Shown here piece by piece: positions 9,448-18,233 of a stretch of 64,000 bases of DNA. A program made the translations under genes and the position numbers. Within the stretch, counting starts at the first letter, position 1. Every line of letters starts with the position of its first letter. The stretch spans positions 1 to 64,000 of the forward strand of contig NZ_LBHJ01000012.1 in assembly GCF_001006305.1 (NCBI RefSeq). Direction: 5' to 3'. Origin of the DNA: Silvibacterium bohemicum (GTDB lineage Bacteria > Acidobacteriota > Terriglobia > Terriglobales > Acidobacteriaceae). The notes below the pieces were generated by a model, which worked only from the letters and a program-made list of their open reading frames with translations, searched no databases and had not been told where the DNA came from.

Positions 9448-11970
9448 TCACCACGAGATCGTAACCGTCTTAGTCACATATCCCACCCCTGCAGGAAACT
9501 CCACCACCAGCTCCCGCAGACCATCGTTCACCGCCCCCAGCGCCGCATCCGATGTCTGCATCTTCAACCCCGGTGCATTCTCCTTCAGTAGTAGCTTTTG
9601 TTCGCTCGATCCCTGAGCCGCGAGCGTCAGCACCAACCGATGTGGCGCCGTCTTCTCATCCAGCACCTTCATCTGCTTGGTCTCATCCCCAAACGGAGGC
9701 AGTTGCTGTGCGATGGCAACCTCCACCGCCGGAAGCGGAATGCGCAGCAATCCTCCCTCAGCGCGAGCGCCTTCGGCATGCGAAGCAAGATGCAGCCCAG
9801 CCGCACCAGCCCCGCTGGCCTCAACCACCAGCTCCTGTCCGCGTCGCGTGAAGACCAGATCCACCGTCTTGTCGCCGACAGGCAGACGGCGCAGCGCGGC
9901 GTGATTCCAATTCGCCGGCAGATGTGGCGTGATATTCAAGCTGTGCTCCGCCGCATCCCACTCCAGGCCGAACATCCCGCGCAGCACGGGCGAAATCACC
10001 ATCGCCGAAGACCATAGCTGATGTGCTGTGCTGCGCCCCAGCGCCTGATAGAACTGGCCGGAGAGCAGCTCGGTCGTCGCGCCAAGATCCTGCGCCCACG
10101 TCAGGTTTGCGTTTTGCATGAGGTGCGCATAGCCCGAGAGCGAACGCCCCGCGCGATACTCGGCAACCGAAACCCATCCGGTAAACAGCGGCCACACCGT
10201 GCCTTGGTGATAGCTGATTGGATCGTAAAAGTTGGTGCGATCACTGAGAATACGCGTGCCCCAATCCGTCGAAAACTCCGCGGATGCCCAACGGTTCAGC
10301 ATCTCATCCGGATGATTCAGGCTGCTGTCGCCATCCCACCACGCGACCGAAGGAAAGATCGTCGCCGTGTCATCCGTCGTGCCGTCGGCATTGCGGCTGA
10401 AAGCGTAAAAGTTGGATGACGGAAGGAAATATTCTTTCTCGATTGTCGCTCGAATCGTCGCCGCACGTTCCTTCGCCTGTGCGGCTAAATGCCCGTGACC
10501 CGCCGACTGCGCAAGGTGCGCGAACGCCTGGCTAGCCTCTTCGTCCAGAACGGCAAGATAGATCTCCTGCTGCGGCATGGAGGGAATCCACGACTCGACC
10601 CACCCGGTGCCCTGGCCGTTGTTGTAAATGCCATCGGCTGAATCATGCGAGGTCTCGAAGTTCCACGCCTTCGCCAGCGCATCCCAATGCGAAGCGATGA
10701 AAGCCGCGTCTCCACTGATCTTGAGATAGTCGTTCATCGCCATCGGCAACAGCTCCGTCGCATCGGCCGCCGCATATTCATAAGGCAAAGATTTCCAGTC
10801 GACAAGGTCAGCCGTCTGCGACCATTCGTGCATGATCTTGCCATCGGCGCGCTGGCGATGGAGCAGAAATTCAATCTCCTCGCGTGTCGTAGCGTAGTCG
10901 CCATAGCTATTGACTGCGTAAAGCGACCACAGCGCATCGCGTCCGAAGAACCATCCGAAGCCAGGCCGCGCCGCATCGCCCGATCCAACGAAGCCTGCGG
11001 TGAGCGCCTCTTCTTTGTGATCGATTGTCTGCACGCGAAGCTGATCGATCGCCACCTCCGCCCACGAGAAAGCCGCGTTGAGATCGGCATCCGGCGAATC
11101 CAGATTGGTGTGCTGCTGGACGAAATTCCGGTAGTAATCACGATTTGCCGTGTACGTTGCCTGGCTCGAAGAGTCGAGCGCTTCCAGGCTCCGCGCCAGC
11201 CCCTCTTTCGTCGAGCTCTGCTGGCTATCTGCAACGGTCATCAGCAGGGGAAAGAGCCTGTCCTGATCCTTCTTCGGATCGAAGTGCAGCACAAATTGCA
11301 GCGGCCACGTCCGCGCGCGCTCCTGGTAAGGCGCAAGGATGCCCGCCTCGGCCGAAGGCATCGCCAGCGCCGCCGCATCACCCGGCAGATCCTCATGAAG
11401 GATGTAAAAACCCGAGCCGCCCTGTGTCGCAACCCACTCCGGCGATGGATTTCCACCGGAAGCGGCAGGCCACATCTTCTGCATCACCGGATCGAAGCTG
11501 AAAGTAAGAGTCACAGGACGAATCGCTTCGATCTGATAGAAGACCTGCACGCCCGCGCCATCCGGCGACTGCTTCGGCGCCAGCATAATCTGCCGAACCG
11601 TGAAGTTGGCATGCGAATAGGTGATGGTGGTGTGATCGGGCTGCACATCGATCTCTGCCGCATGATCGTTCACGTCGATCGGCACCGGATAGCCTTCCAT
11701 CGCGGCCGTAATGCGCATGCCGCTGAAGATCTTCCAGGGAAAGATCCATGCCTCGTACCGGCCGTTCTGCTCGCCCAGCAAGGCTCCGCGAGGCCCGATC
11801 ACGGAAAACGGCTTGCTCGGAACCGCCTCCCGCGAAAGAGCCATCTCACCCGTCGAAGAGGAATGCGGGAACTCGGGCAGCGTGTTGAGCGCAGGCGAAC
11901 TTTGCCCATCGAGCGGAAGCGCTCCGCAAAGCGCACTACAAAACATCAGCAAAAGAACAGACGTCTTCAT
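9448..11970 (-). CDS. Secreted debranching-enzyme-like six-hairpin glycosidase
   Basis: An 840-residue protein with a signal peptide (MKTSVLLLMFCSALCGALP). The ATG at 11970 was chosen over a GTG 12 nt upstream because it gives a clean signal peptide. The N-terminal half is beta-rich. The (alpha/alpha)6 barrel starts near residue 290, with the hallmark GFGWFFGRDALWSLYAV, and continues through LLHRQRADGKIMHEW, GWVESW and YHQGTVWPLFTGW. These are typical of amylo-alpha-1,6-glucosidase/glycogen debranching C-terminal domains. A beta domain closes the protein. The substrate is an exported oligosaccharide (inference). It sits downstream of alpha-glucuronidase and GH3 genes on the same strand, which suggests a role in plant polysaccharide breakdown rather than glycogen metabolism. 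Confidence 0.75.
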   Translation of the reverse strand: MKTSVLLLMFCSALCGALPLDGQSSPALNTLPEFPHSSSTGEMALSREAVPSKPFSVIGPRGALLGEQNGRYEAWIFPWKIFSGMRITAAMEGYPVPIDVNDHAAEIDVQPDHTTITYSHANFTVRQIMLAPKQSPDGAGVQVFYQIEAIRPVTLTFSFDPVMQKMWPAASGGNPSPEWVATQGGSGFYILHEDLPGDAAALAMPSAEAGILAPYQERARTWPLQFVLHFDPKKDQDRLFPLLMTVADSQQSSTKEGLARSLEALDSSSQATYTANRDYYRNFVQQHTNLDSPDADLNAAFSWAEVAIDQLRVQTIDHKEEALTAGFVGSGDAARPGFGWFFGRDALWSLYAVNSYGDYATTREEIEFLLHRQRADGKIMHEWSQTADLVDWKSLPYEYAAADATELLPMAMNDYLKISGDAAFIASHWDALAKAWNFETSHDSADGIYNNGQGTGWVESWIPSMPQQEIYLAVLDEEASQAFAHLAQSAGHGHLAAQAKERAATIRATIEKEYFLPSSNFYAFSRNADGTTDDTATIFPSVAWWDGDSSLNHPDEMLNRWASAEFSTDWGTRILSDRTNFYDPISYHQGTVWPLFTGWVSVAEYRAGRSLSGYAHLMQNANLTWAQDLGATTELLSGQFYQALGRSTAHQLWSSAMVISPVLRGMFGLEWDAAEHSLNITPHLPANWNHAALRRLPVGDKTVDLVFTRRGQELVVEASGAGAAGLHLASHAEGARAEGGLLRIPLPAVEVAIAQQLPPFGDETKQMKVLDEKTAPHRLVLTLAAQGSSEQKLLLKENAPGLKMQTSDAALGAVNDGLRELVVEFPAGVGYVTKTVTISW

Positions 11971-12112
11971 TTCACTACCCACAATGACTGGGGAAACACG
12001 CCCCGTCGATCATCCTACCGGCCATGCAAGAGCGCAAGACCGCGTTGTATAGATACACAGATAGGATGATCGATCGTCGAGTAAGGATCGTAGAGTTGGG
12101 ATCGTCTGCTTT

Positions 12113-14671
12113 TTATCGCTGCGCTGCTGCCACCTTGCTCTGCGCGGGATCGATTTCGATGTAATCCACTGGCGCAGGCTCATCCCGGTCCGGCTGGCCC
12201 ACCAGCTTCAACGTGTCTCCCGGATGCAGCATCACATCGCGGATCGTATAGCGTGTTGAAGTATCCCCGCCGAGCGCATTGAAGATCAGCGTGTTGTCCG
12301 CCTTCCACTCGCCAATCAGCTTCGAGCCGAGATAGAGCTTATAGGTTGACACGCCGTCGTGCAGGTCGAAGTACTGCACGGCAATATCGTAAAGACCGGC
12401 GGGCCTTTGCAGCTCCGCTGTCGCGCTGCAGGTCGCGCCCTCTTTGCAGACCACGGCTTTGCCGCCCGAGGCCGTCTCCCAGGGCGTCACATCGACCGGA
12501 GTATAGCCATCGAGCGTCATCGCTTCGGCCTCGATGCGGTTCGGGAAGTGATCGACGCGGCCCTGTGCATCATCAACGCCCGACATCTTGTGGAACCAGC
12601 TGTTCACCGCATCGCGCCACACAATGGCATGCCCCGCCTGGTACTCCTGCAACGCCAGCACCTGGGCATAGCGCTCCTGATCGACCAGCCCGTCCAGGCT
12701 CTTCCACTGCTCCACCAGCTTCGCCGCGCCGGCCGCGCCCTTGTAGTGCGAGTCGTAGACCCATTGCACCACGGTCTCGCCGTTATAAGGACTCGCATCG
12801 TGCAGCTTATACGTGTAGGCCACATGATGCATGAACAACAGCAGCTCGTCCGGGCACGTCTTCAGGGATTCATAAACCGCAGCCAGCTCCGGCGGATACT
12901 GCCCGATGTACCCCGTCCCGGTAGCAACCGTGCGGTCCATGCCGATGCCGTCATGGTCCGCCCTCAGCCACTGCCCCCATCCATTGCGCTCCGCCGACTC
13001 GATGCCCGGCCCATAATGCGGCCCCAGAATATTCGTCAGCGTGCCCAGCCCCAACGGCCCGGTGTAGTCCTCGTAAAGCGGCCACGACGAAAGCAGCATC
13101 GCGCTGACCGTGTCCACGACCTTCGCATTGTTGCCGAAGGTCAGCCGCGTCCAATCCCTCGCAATCGTCTCCGAGGAAGTATCCGGATTCCACGCCAGCC
13201 GCCCAAATCCATAGAGGTTCGCCATGGCCAGCGGATGATGCAGCCAGTTCGTATCCAGGCCCACGTTGGCCACAGCCACAAACCCGCCCAGCGGCCGATG
13301 AAACGACTTGCCCTCGACGATCTCCTTCACAGGCGTCGATCGGTTCTCCGCACGCATGTCGAGATCCAGCACCTGCTTCCACATCGGAATCAGAAACACC
13401 AGGTGCCGCTGCTGCCCCGTGTACTCCTGCGTCGCCTGCACCTCAATCGATACGTTGGTCTTCGGCAGCCCCGCGAACAAAGGAGACGCCGGCTCGCGCA
13501 CCTGAAAATCGATCGGCCCATTCTTGATCTGCACGATCACGTTGTCGTCGAACTTGCCGTCCAGCGAATGAAAGATGTTATACGCCGCCCGCGCCCGATC
13601 CGCCTTCGGGTCTTTCCAGTCCGCGTGATGGTTGTAGACAAACGCGCGATACAGCAGCACGCCGCCATGCGGCTTCAGCGCCCGCGCCAGCACGTTGGCC
13701 GCGTCCATCGGCGTGCGCCCATACTGCGCCGGGCCCGCGCGCCCCTCTGAATCGGCCTTCACAGTAAAACCGGCAAAGTCGGGGATCGCCGCGTAGACAT
13801 CATCGACCGCCTTCTGCCACCACGCGATCACTTTGGGATCGAGCGGATCGAAGGTATCGAGTCCGCCCACCACCTTCGGGCTGCTCACATCCACCGACAG
13901 CGCCAGCCGCACGCCCCACGGACGGAACTGATCCGCAATGCGTGCCACCTGCTTGATCATCTCCGGCGACAGCATCTTCAAATCGGCGTTCACGTTGTTC
14001 ACGTCAGCGCCGTTGATGCCCACCGAAGCCAGCAGCCTCGCGTATTCGCCTGCTCGCGCTAAATCCGGCCGCACCGTTCCATTGTCGAAGAAGATCGACC
14101 GGCCCGAGTACCCGCGCTCGATCGTGCCATTCGAGTTGTCCCACTGGTCGACCCAACGGATCGGAGCAGCGGGAGATTCAACGTCGTTCAGTCGCGCCAG
14201 ATCCTGACCCTCGGCGATTTTCTCCAGCAGCCGAAAGGTTCCATAGAGCACACCGTTTGGATCGGCGCCCGCAACCAATATGTAACTGTGACCATGGCTT
14301 TTGATCGTCCGGAGAATATAGCCTTCCGCCTGCGGAGCCGCTCCCGGCTTCCACGACGGAAATCGCTGTTGAACTTCGGCCACCGTGCCCAGCACCAGCG
14401 CACCGTTCGCATCCGCCACCTCTGCGGCCTGCAGCGTTCGCCCCAGCATCGACGAGATGCCTTTCTGCGCTTCGCTCCGGGCACTCAAAACGACAGGAGA
14501 CGTATCGAGCGTCTCCACCTCGGCAGGCAGGTCTTTCGATAAAGCTGCAATTGCGGATTGCTCGAGCCGCGCGTAGCGCAGCCATCCCGCCGAGCCATCC
14601 TCGGCAAGTAACGACGTAGACGCGAGTACCAGCGCGCCAAAGGCCACACCACGCAGAGAGAACATCAACAT
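12113..14671 (-). CDS. GH67 alpha-glucuronidase (xylan side chains)
   Basis: An 852-residue secreted enzyme; signal peptide about 1-23 (ending LLAED). It removes 4-O-methyl-glucuronic acid from glucurono-xylooligosaccharides. Conserved GH67 features are the segment IRWVDQWDNSNGTIERGYSG (171-190), KADSEG with Glu309, NGPIDFQVREP with Asp388, and TQEYTG with Glu416. Asp388 and Glu416 are 28 residues apart, as I recall for the catalytic acids of Cellvibrio GlcA67A. After the family's C-terminal domain a further beta-rich stretch (about 760-845, YDIAVQYFDLHDG...) resembles a small carbohydrate-binding fold. The GH3 gene is upstream and the debranching-like gene downstream, all on one strand. Confidence 0.92.
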   Translation of the reverse strand: MLMFSLRGVAFGALVLASTSLLAEDGSAGWLRYARLEQSAIAALSKDLPAEVETLDTSPVVLSARSEAQKGISSMLGRTLQAAEVADANGALVLGTVAEVQQRFPSWKPGAAPQAEGYILRTIKSHGHSYILVAGADPNGVLYGTFRLLEKIAEGQDLARLNDVESPAAPIRWVDQWDNSNGTIERGYSGRSIFFDNGTVRPDLARAGEYARLLASVGINGADVNNVNADLKMLSPEMIKQVARIADQFRPWGVRLALSVDVSSPKVVGGLDTFDPLDPKVIAWWQKAVDDVYAAIPDFAGFTVKADSEGRAGPAQYGRTPMDAANVLARALKPHGGVLLYRAFVYNHHADWKDPKADRARAAYNIFHSLDGKFDDNVIVQIKNGPIDFQVREPASPLFAGLPKTNVSIEVQATQEYTGQQRHLVFLIPMWKQVLDLDMRAENRSTPVKEIVEGKSFHRPLGGFVAVANVGLDTNWLHHPLAMANLYGFGRLAWNPDTSSETIARDWTRLTFGNNAKVVDTVSAMLLSSWPLYEDYTGPLGLGTLTNILGPHYGPGIESAERNGWGQWLRADHDGIGMDRTVATGTGYIGQYPPELAAVYESLKTCPDELLLFMHHVAYTYKLHDASPYNGETVVQWVYDSHYKGAAGAAKLVEQWKSLDGLVDQERYAQVLALQEYQAGHAIVWRDAVNSWFHKMSGVDDAQGRVDHFPNRIEAEAMTLDGYTPVDVTPWETASGGKAVVCKEGATCSATAELQRPAGLYDIAVQYFDLHDGVSTYKLYLGSKLIGEWKADNTLIFNALGGDTSTRYTIRDVMLHPGDTLKLVGQPDRDEPAPVDYIEIDPAQSKVAAAQR

Positions 14672-14789
14672 TGGCCTCGTAATTCAATTAACGCGGAAGT
14701 TCCTGGTTACCCGTAATGGTGAAGTTCAACGACTAGCCAGCTCCCGCTTCAGGCTGTTGTCCACCAACGAAGATTGCGGCCTGCACGCC

Positions 14790-14834
14790 GGGTGCCCCAT
14801 CCTACGCGCGCATTTCGCGTAGGATGGGGCACCA
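14790..14834. repeat. Palindromic repeat, family B
   Basis: The core is ccatcctacgcg with a mirrored cgcgtaggatgg, and the pair is extended here to a nearly perfect GGTGCCCCATCC...GGATGGGGCACC. It lies just past the GH3 stop (14849) and could serve as a 3' hairpin. Confidence 0.8.
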
Positions 14835-14848
14835 CGGTACTCACCTGC

Positions 14849-17527
14849 CTATTTCGGCAACTCCTGCGATCCACGAAGGGTGAACTCGACGGACTGCCCA
14901 GCTCCCGTTGCAGGCTGTTGCCCACCGACAAAGATGGAATACGCTCCGGCCGTCACGCTGCGCCTGCCCTGCGCATCTACTTCGCTCAGCTGGCGGGGAG
15001 AAAGCTTGAACTCCACACGCTTGCTCTCACCGGCGGCCAGATGAATGCGCTGAAACCCCTTCAATTCCTGGATCGGCGATACGTCTGTCTTCGGAGGCAC
15101 AAGATAAAGCTCGGCCACTTCGTCGCCGTCGCGCGAGCCGGTGTTGCGAACATCGGCTTCGACCGTCAGCGTATCGCCCGCCGATACCTCTTTGCTCGAC
15201 AGCTTCACGTCGGAATACGCGAAGCGGCTATAGCTCAAGCCGTAGCCGAAGCCATAGAGCGGCGTTCCGTGAAAGTACCGGTAGGTCCGGTTCTTCATCG
15301 AGTAGTCTTCGAAGCTGGGCAGCTGATCGTTCGACGCATAGAACGTCACCGGCAGCCTTCCGCCAGGATTGTTCTTGCCATCGATGGTCTCAGCAATCGC
15401 CGTGCCGCCAACCTCGCCCGGGTACCACGCCTCGATTACTGCCTTGGCATTCTGCTGCGCCCAGTTCACCGCCAGCGCGCTGCCGTTCATCAGCACCACC
15501 ACCATCGGCTTGCCGGTTGCCTGCAGCGCCTCGAGCAACTGCTGCTGCACCGCAGGGAGATTGATGTCCGTGCGGTCGCCGCCGGCGAAGCCTTCTACAT
15601 GCACCGGCATCTCCTCGCCTTCAAGTTCCGGAGAAAGCCCCACAAAGACAACGACCACATCCGAGCGGCTCGCGATCTTCACCGCTTCGTCGCGCAGCGG
15701 CTGCGCGGGAGGCGTCCAGTTCAGAGTGATGCCCGCGCCAAACAGCGGCGCACGATGCTTGTATTCCAGGCGGAAGGCGTGAGCCTTCGTGTCATCCAGA
15801 TGCACATGAAACGGCGGAGTCGTGCTTTCGCGGGAATCCTTCTCGGCCGTGCCGAACTCAGCCACCTGCTTGTTGTCGAGGTAAACCGTGTAGCCCTCGT
15901 AGTCCCCGCAGGGGTAGCAATGAGCCAGCGTGATCGACAGGGCATAATCGCCCGGCTGCGGCACCTCAAGCGTTCCCGACCAGCGCACGCTGAAGCTCTT
16001 GGCCGGAATGCCGGGCGCAGGGCTCGCGGAATTCCAATCGAAGTCCACCTGCGGATCGACACGCGTGAGCACTGGGCTTCCGCTGAAATCCGCAGAAGCA
16101 AAATACTCTCCGCGCAGGCCTTCTTCTGTCGACCCGGCCGAAGGATGCAGCGTAGTGCGCGGCAGCGGAACCGGCAGGCCCTCCACATACGCCGAGCCCT
16201 GCGCGTAAAGAACCTTCGCGTTCTTGAACTCCGCGCGCAAACCATCGACCGGCAGCACCGGATGCGAAGGCACCGCGTTGTAATTGCCCTCGAGCGCAGC
16301 CAGCGCCGCAGCATTCGGCCCGATCACCGCGATGGTCTTGGCCTTCGGATCGATGGGCAGGAAGTTGTTCTCGTTCTTGAGCAGCACCATCGCCTCGCGG
16401 GCCGTCTTCAGCGCCAGCTCGCGATGCAGCGCCGAATCGTCCTCGCTCATCGGAATACTCGCGTAAGGCACCTGCGCATCGGGATCGAACAGGCCCAGGC
16501 GGAAGCGCGCCGTGAACAGCCGCTTCACCGCAACGTCGATCGCCGCCTCCGAAATCAATCCCTCGCTCACCGCCATGGTCAGCGCGTTATAGGTATTGCC
16601 GCAGTTGGTGTCGGTGCCGGCCAGCACGGCGGTCGCCGCAGCATGCTCCGCATCCGGAGAAGTCATGTGCGTCTTCGGCATGAAGAAATCATCCACCGCG
16701 CCGCAGTCCGAAGTCACATAGCCGTTGAAGCCCCAGGCCTTGCGCAGGTGCTCTTCGAGAAGATTCTTGTTCGCGCAGGCCGGCAGCCCGTCGATGGCGT
16801 TGTACGCGCACATCACCGAATCCGCATGACCCTCGGTCACCGTCGCGCGGAAGGCCGGCAGATAAGTGTCTTCAAGATCGTGCGGCGAGGGATCGACATT
16901 GAAGCGATGCCGGCTCGACTCCGGTCCGCTATGCACGGCAAAGTGCTTCGGCGTGGCCACTGTCTTCAGATACTTTGCATTGTCGCCCTGCAGCCCCTCG
17001 ACGAACGCCACGCCGAGACGGCTGGTGAGATAAGGATCCTCGCCGTAGGTCTCCTGGCCGCGGCCCCAGCGCGGATCGCGAAAGATATTGATGTTCGGCG
17101 ACCAGATGGTCAGGCCGTAATAAATGCTGTGGACATTCTCTTTGACCGCCTGGTTGTACTTGGCCCGCGCCTCCGTCGAGATCGTCGTCGCAATCTGCCC
17201 GAGCAGATCGGTGTCCCACGTCGCCGCCATGCCCACCGCCTGCGGAAACACCGTCGCATATCCTGACCGCGCAATGCCGTGCAGCCCTTCGCTCCACCAG
17301 TCGTAATTCGGCACGCCCAGCCGCGGAATAGCCGCAGCCCCGTTCACCGTCTGCGAAACCTTTTCCTCGAGCGTCATCCGCGAGACCAGGTCATCGACCC
17401 GCTGATCGATGGGCAGATTGGGGTTTTGAAAAGGGAAGGCCTGCTGGCCTGAGGCGGCTCCCGCCGCACCGAGAAAAGTTGCAAGACAGAAAACTGCAGC
17501 GCCCAACCGTGTCCGTTCGAATTTCAT
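14849..17527 (-). CDS. Secreted GH3 beta-xylosidase/beta-glucosidase with PA14 domain
   Basis: An 892-residue protein with a signal peptide (about 1-28, ending AASGQQ). The GH3 N-terminal barrel includes WWSEGLHGIARSGYATVFPQ, DPRWGRGQETYGEDP (151-165), KHFAVHSGPE, and the nucleophile motif VTSDCGAVDD with Asp274. The second GH3 domain follows. It is interrupted by a PA14-like insertion (about 470-610, with FSVRWSGTLEVPQPGDYALS) and ends with a fibronectin-III-like domain. The DYDWWSEGLHG-type active site is common in bacterial beta-xylosidases, which fits the adjacent alpha-glucuronidase, but beta-glucosidase activity cannot be excluded. It probably releases xylose from the side-chain-free oligosaccharides. 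Confidence 0.88.
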   Translation of the reverse strand: MKFERTRLGAAVFCLATFLGAAGAASGQQAFPFQNPNLPIDQRVDDLVSRMTLEEKVSQTVNGAAAIPRLGVPNYDWWSEGLHGIARSGYATVFPQAVGMAATWDTDLLGQIATTISTEARAKYNQAVKENVHSIYYGLTIWSPNINIFRDPRWGRGQETYGEDPYLTSRLGVAFVEGLQGDNAKYLKTVATPKHFAVHSGPESSRHRFNVDPSPHDLEDTYLPAFRATVTEGHADSVMCAYNAIDGLPACANKNLLEEHLRKAWGFNGYVTSDCGAVDDFFMPKTHMTSPDAEHAAATAVLAGTDTNCGNTYNALTMAVSEGLISEAAIDVAVKRLFTARFRLGLFDPDAQVPYASIPMSEDDSALHRELALKTAREAMVLLKNENNFLPIDPKAKTIAVIGPNAAALAALEGNYNAVPSHPVLPVDGLRAEFKNAKVLYAQGSAYVEGLPVPLPRTTLHPSAGSTEEGLRGEYFASADFSGSPVLTRVDPQVDFDWNSASPAPGIPAKSFSVRWSGTLEVPQPGDYALSITLAHCYPCGDYEGYTVYLDNKQVAEFGTAEKDSRESTTPPFHVHLDDTKAHAFRLEYKHRAPLFGAGITLNWTPPAQPLRDEAVKIASRSDVVVVFVGLSPELEGEEMPVHVEGFAGGDRTDINLPAVQQQLLEALQATGKPMVVVLMNGSALAVNWAQQNAKAVIEAWYPGEVGGTAIAETIDGKNNPGGRLPVTFYASNDQLPSFEDYSMKNRTYRYFHGTPLYGFGYGLSYSRFAYSDVKLSSKEVSAGDTLTVEADVRNTGSRDGDEVAELYLVPPKTDVSPIQELKGFQRIHLAAGESKRVEFKLSPRQLSEVDAQGRRSVTAGAYSIFVGGQQPATGAGQSVEFTLRGSQELPK

Positions 17528-17703
17528 CGCTATCCCTTCGCTGTGACCACACCGGTAAACTTGTGCCCGCGATTGAACTCTATTTGAAATATGCGTGGCA
17601 AGAAGCGCGCAGAAAACCGCGTTCCATAGGTGCCCAAACGATAACTAAATCGATTTGCTTGTGTCAATCGTTGCGTTAATCAAATGAAATTGCCTTCAAC
17701 AAT

Positions 17704-18216
17704 TCAATCTTTCCGAGGTGTGGATTCGAGATTCACATGAGCCCGCGTCTGGCTGTTCCGCGCATCGTTGTGAGTCGTCCAGCCGCCCTTCAGCCGGAAG
17801 TATCCATTCTCGGCCTCGGTCAGCCGAGCATCCCCGCGAACGATGGTGCCCTCGAAGGAATACCAGATGCCATGCACTTTTTTGGTTGTGAAGCTGAGGC
17901 TGGCGCCCCGCGCATCGGCCTGGTCGAAGAAAAACGTCAGCGGCGTGCCGCGGTCGCTCTGATCGTCGCCCATCTTCGTCACATATCCTGATAGCCTGCC
18001 CGCGTCCAGCGTAATCTGGATCACCGAACCCTCTTCATCGAGCAGATATTCGCCCGACGCCTCGGCCGGAAGCGTCGAGAGTTCATGCGACTTTGGCGCC
18101 TTGGCCGTCGCCGTCTCGGCGTCGCGCTTTTGCAGCTTGGGATCCGCCGTCGCCGTCTGCGCAAAGCCACGCAGCCCGCACCCCAGCACAACGGCGAGAA
18201 CCATCCCACGCTTCAT
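17704..18216 (-). CDS. Secreted protein of unknown function
   Basis: A 170-residue protein with a signal peptide (MKRGMVLAVVLGCGLRGFAQ). The mature part has a charged, Ala/Lys-rich linker (20-50) and a compact beta-rich region (SGEYLLDEEGSVIQITLDAGRL, then LTFFFDQADARGASLSFTTK). It contains no cysteines after the signal. The gene starts 17 nt after the M28 peptidase gene on the same strand, so the two are probably co-transcribed. I do not recognise the family. Confidence 0.7.
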   Translation of the reverse strand: MKRGMVLAVVLGCGLRGFAQTATADPKLQKRDAETATAKAPKSHELSTLPAEASGEYLLDEEGSVIQITLDAGRLSGYVTKMGDDQSDRGTPLTFFFDQADARGASLSFTTKKVHGIWYSFEGTIVRGDARLTEAENGYFRLKGGWTTHNDARNSQTRAHVNLESTPRKD

Positions 18217-18233
18217 CGCGCCCCCAGCCCTCT

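Noticed and set aside
14774-17266. 830-codon open frame on the plus strand opposite the GH3 gene
   Set aside because: Arg/His-rich composition typical of a high-GC shadow frame; the GH3 frame has all family motifs and a signal peptide.
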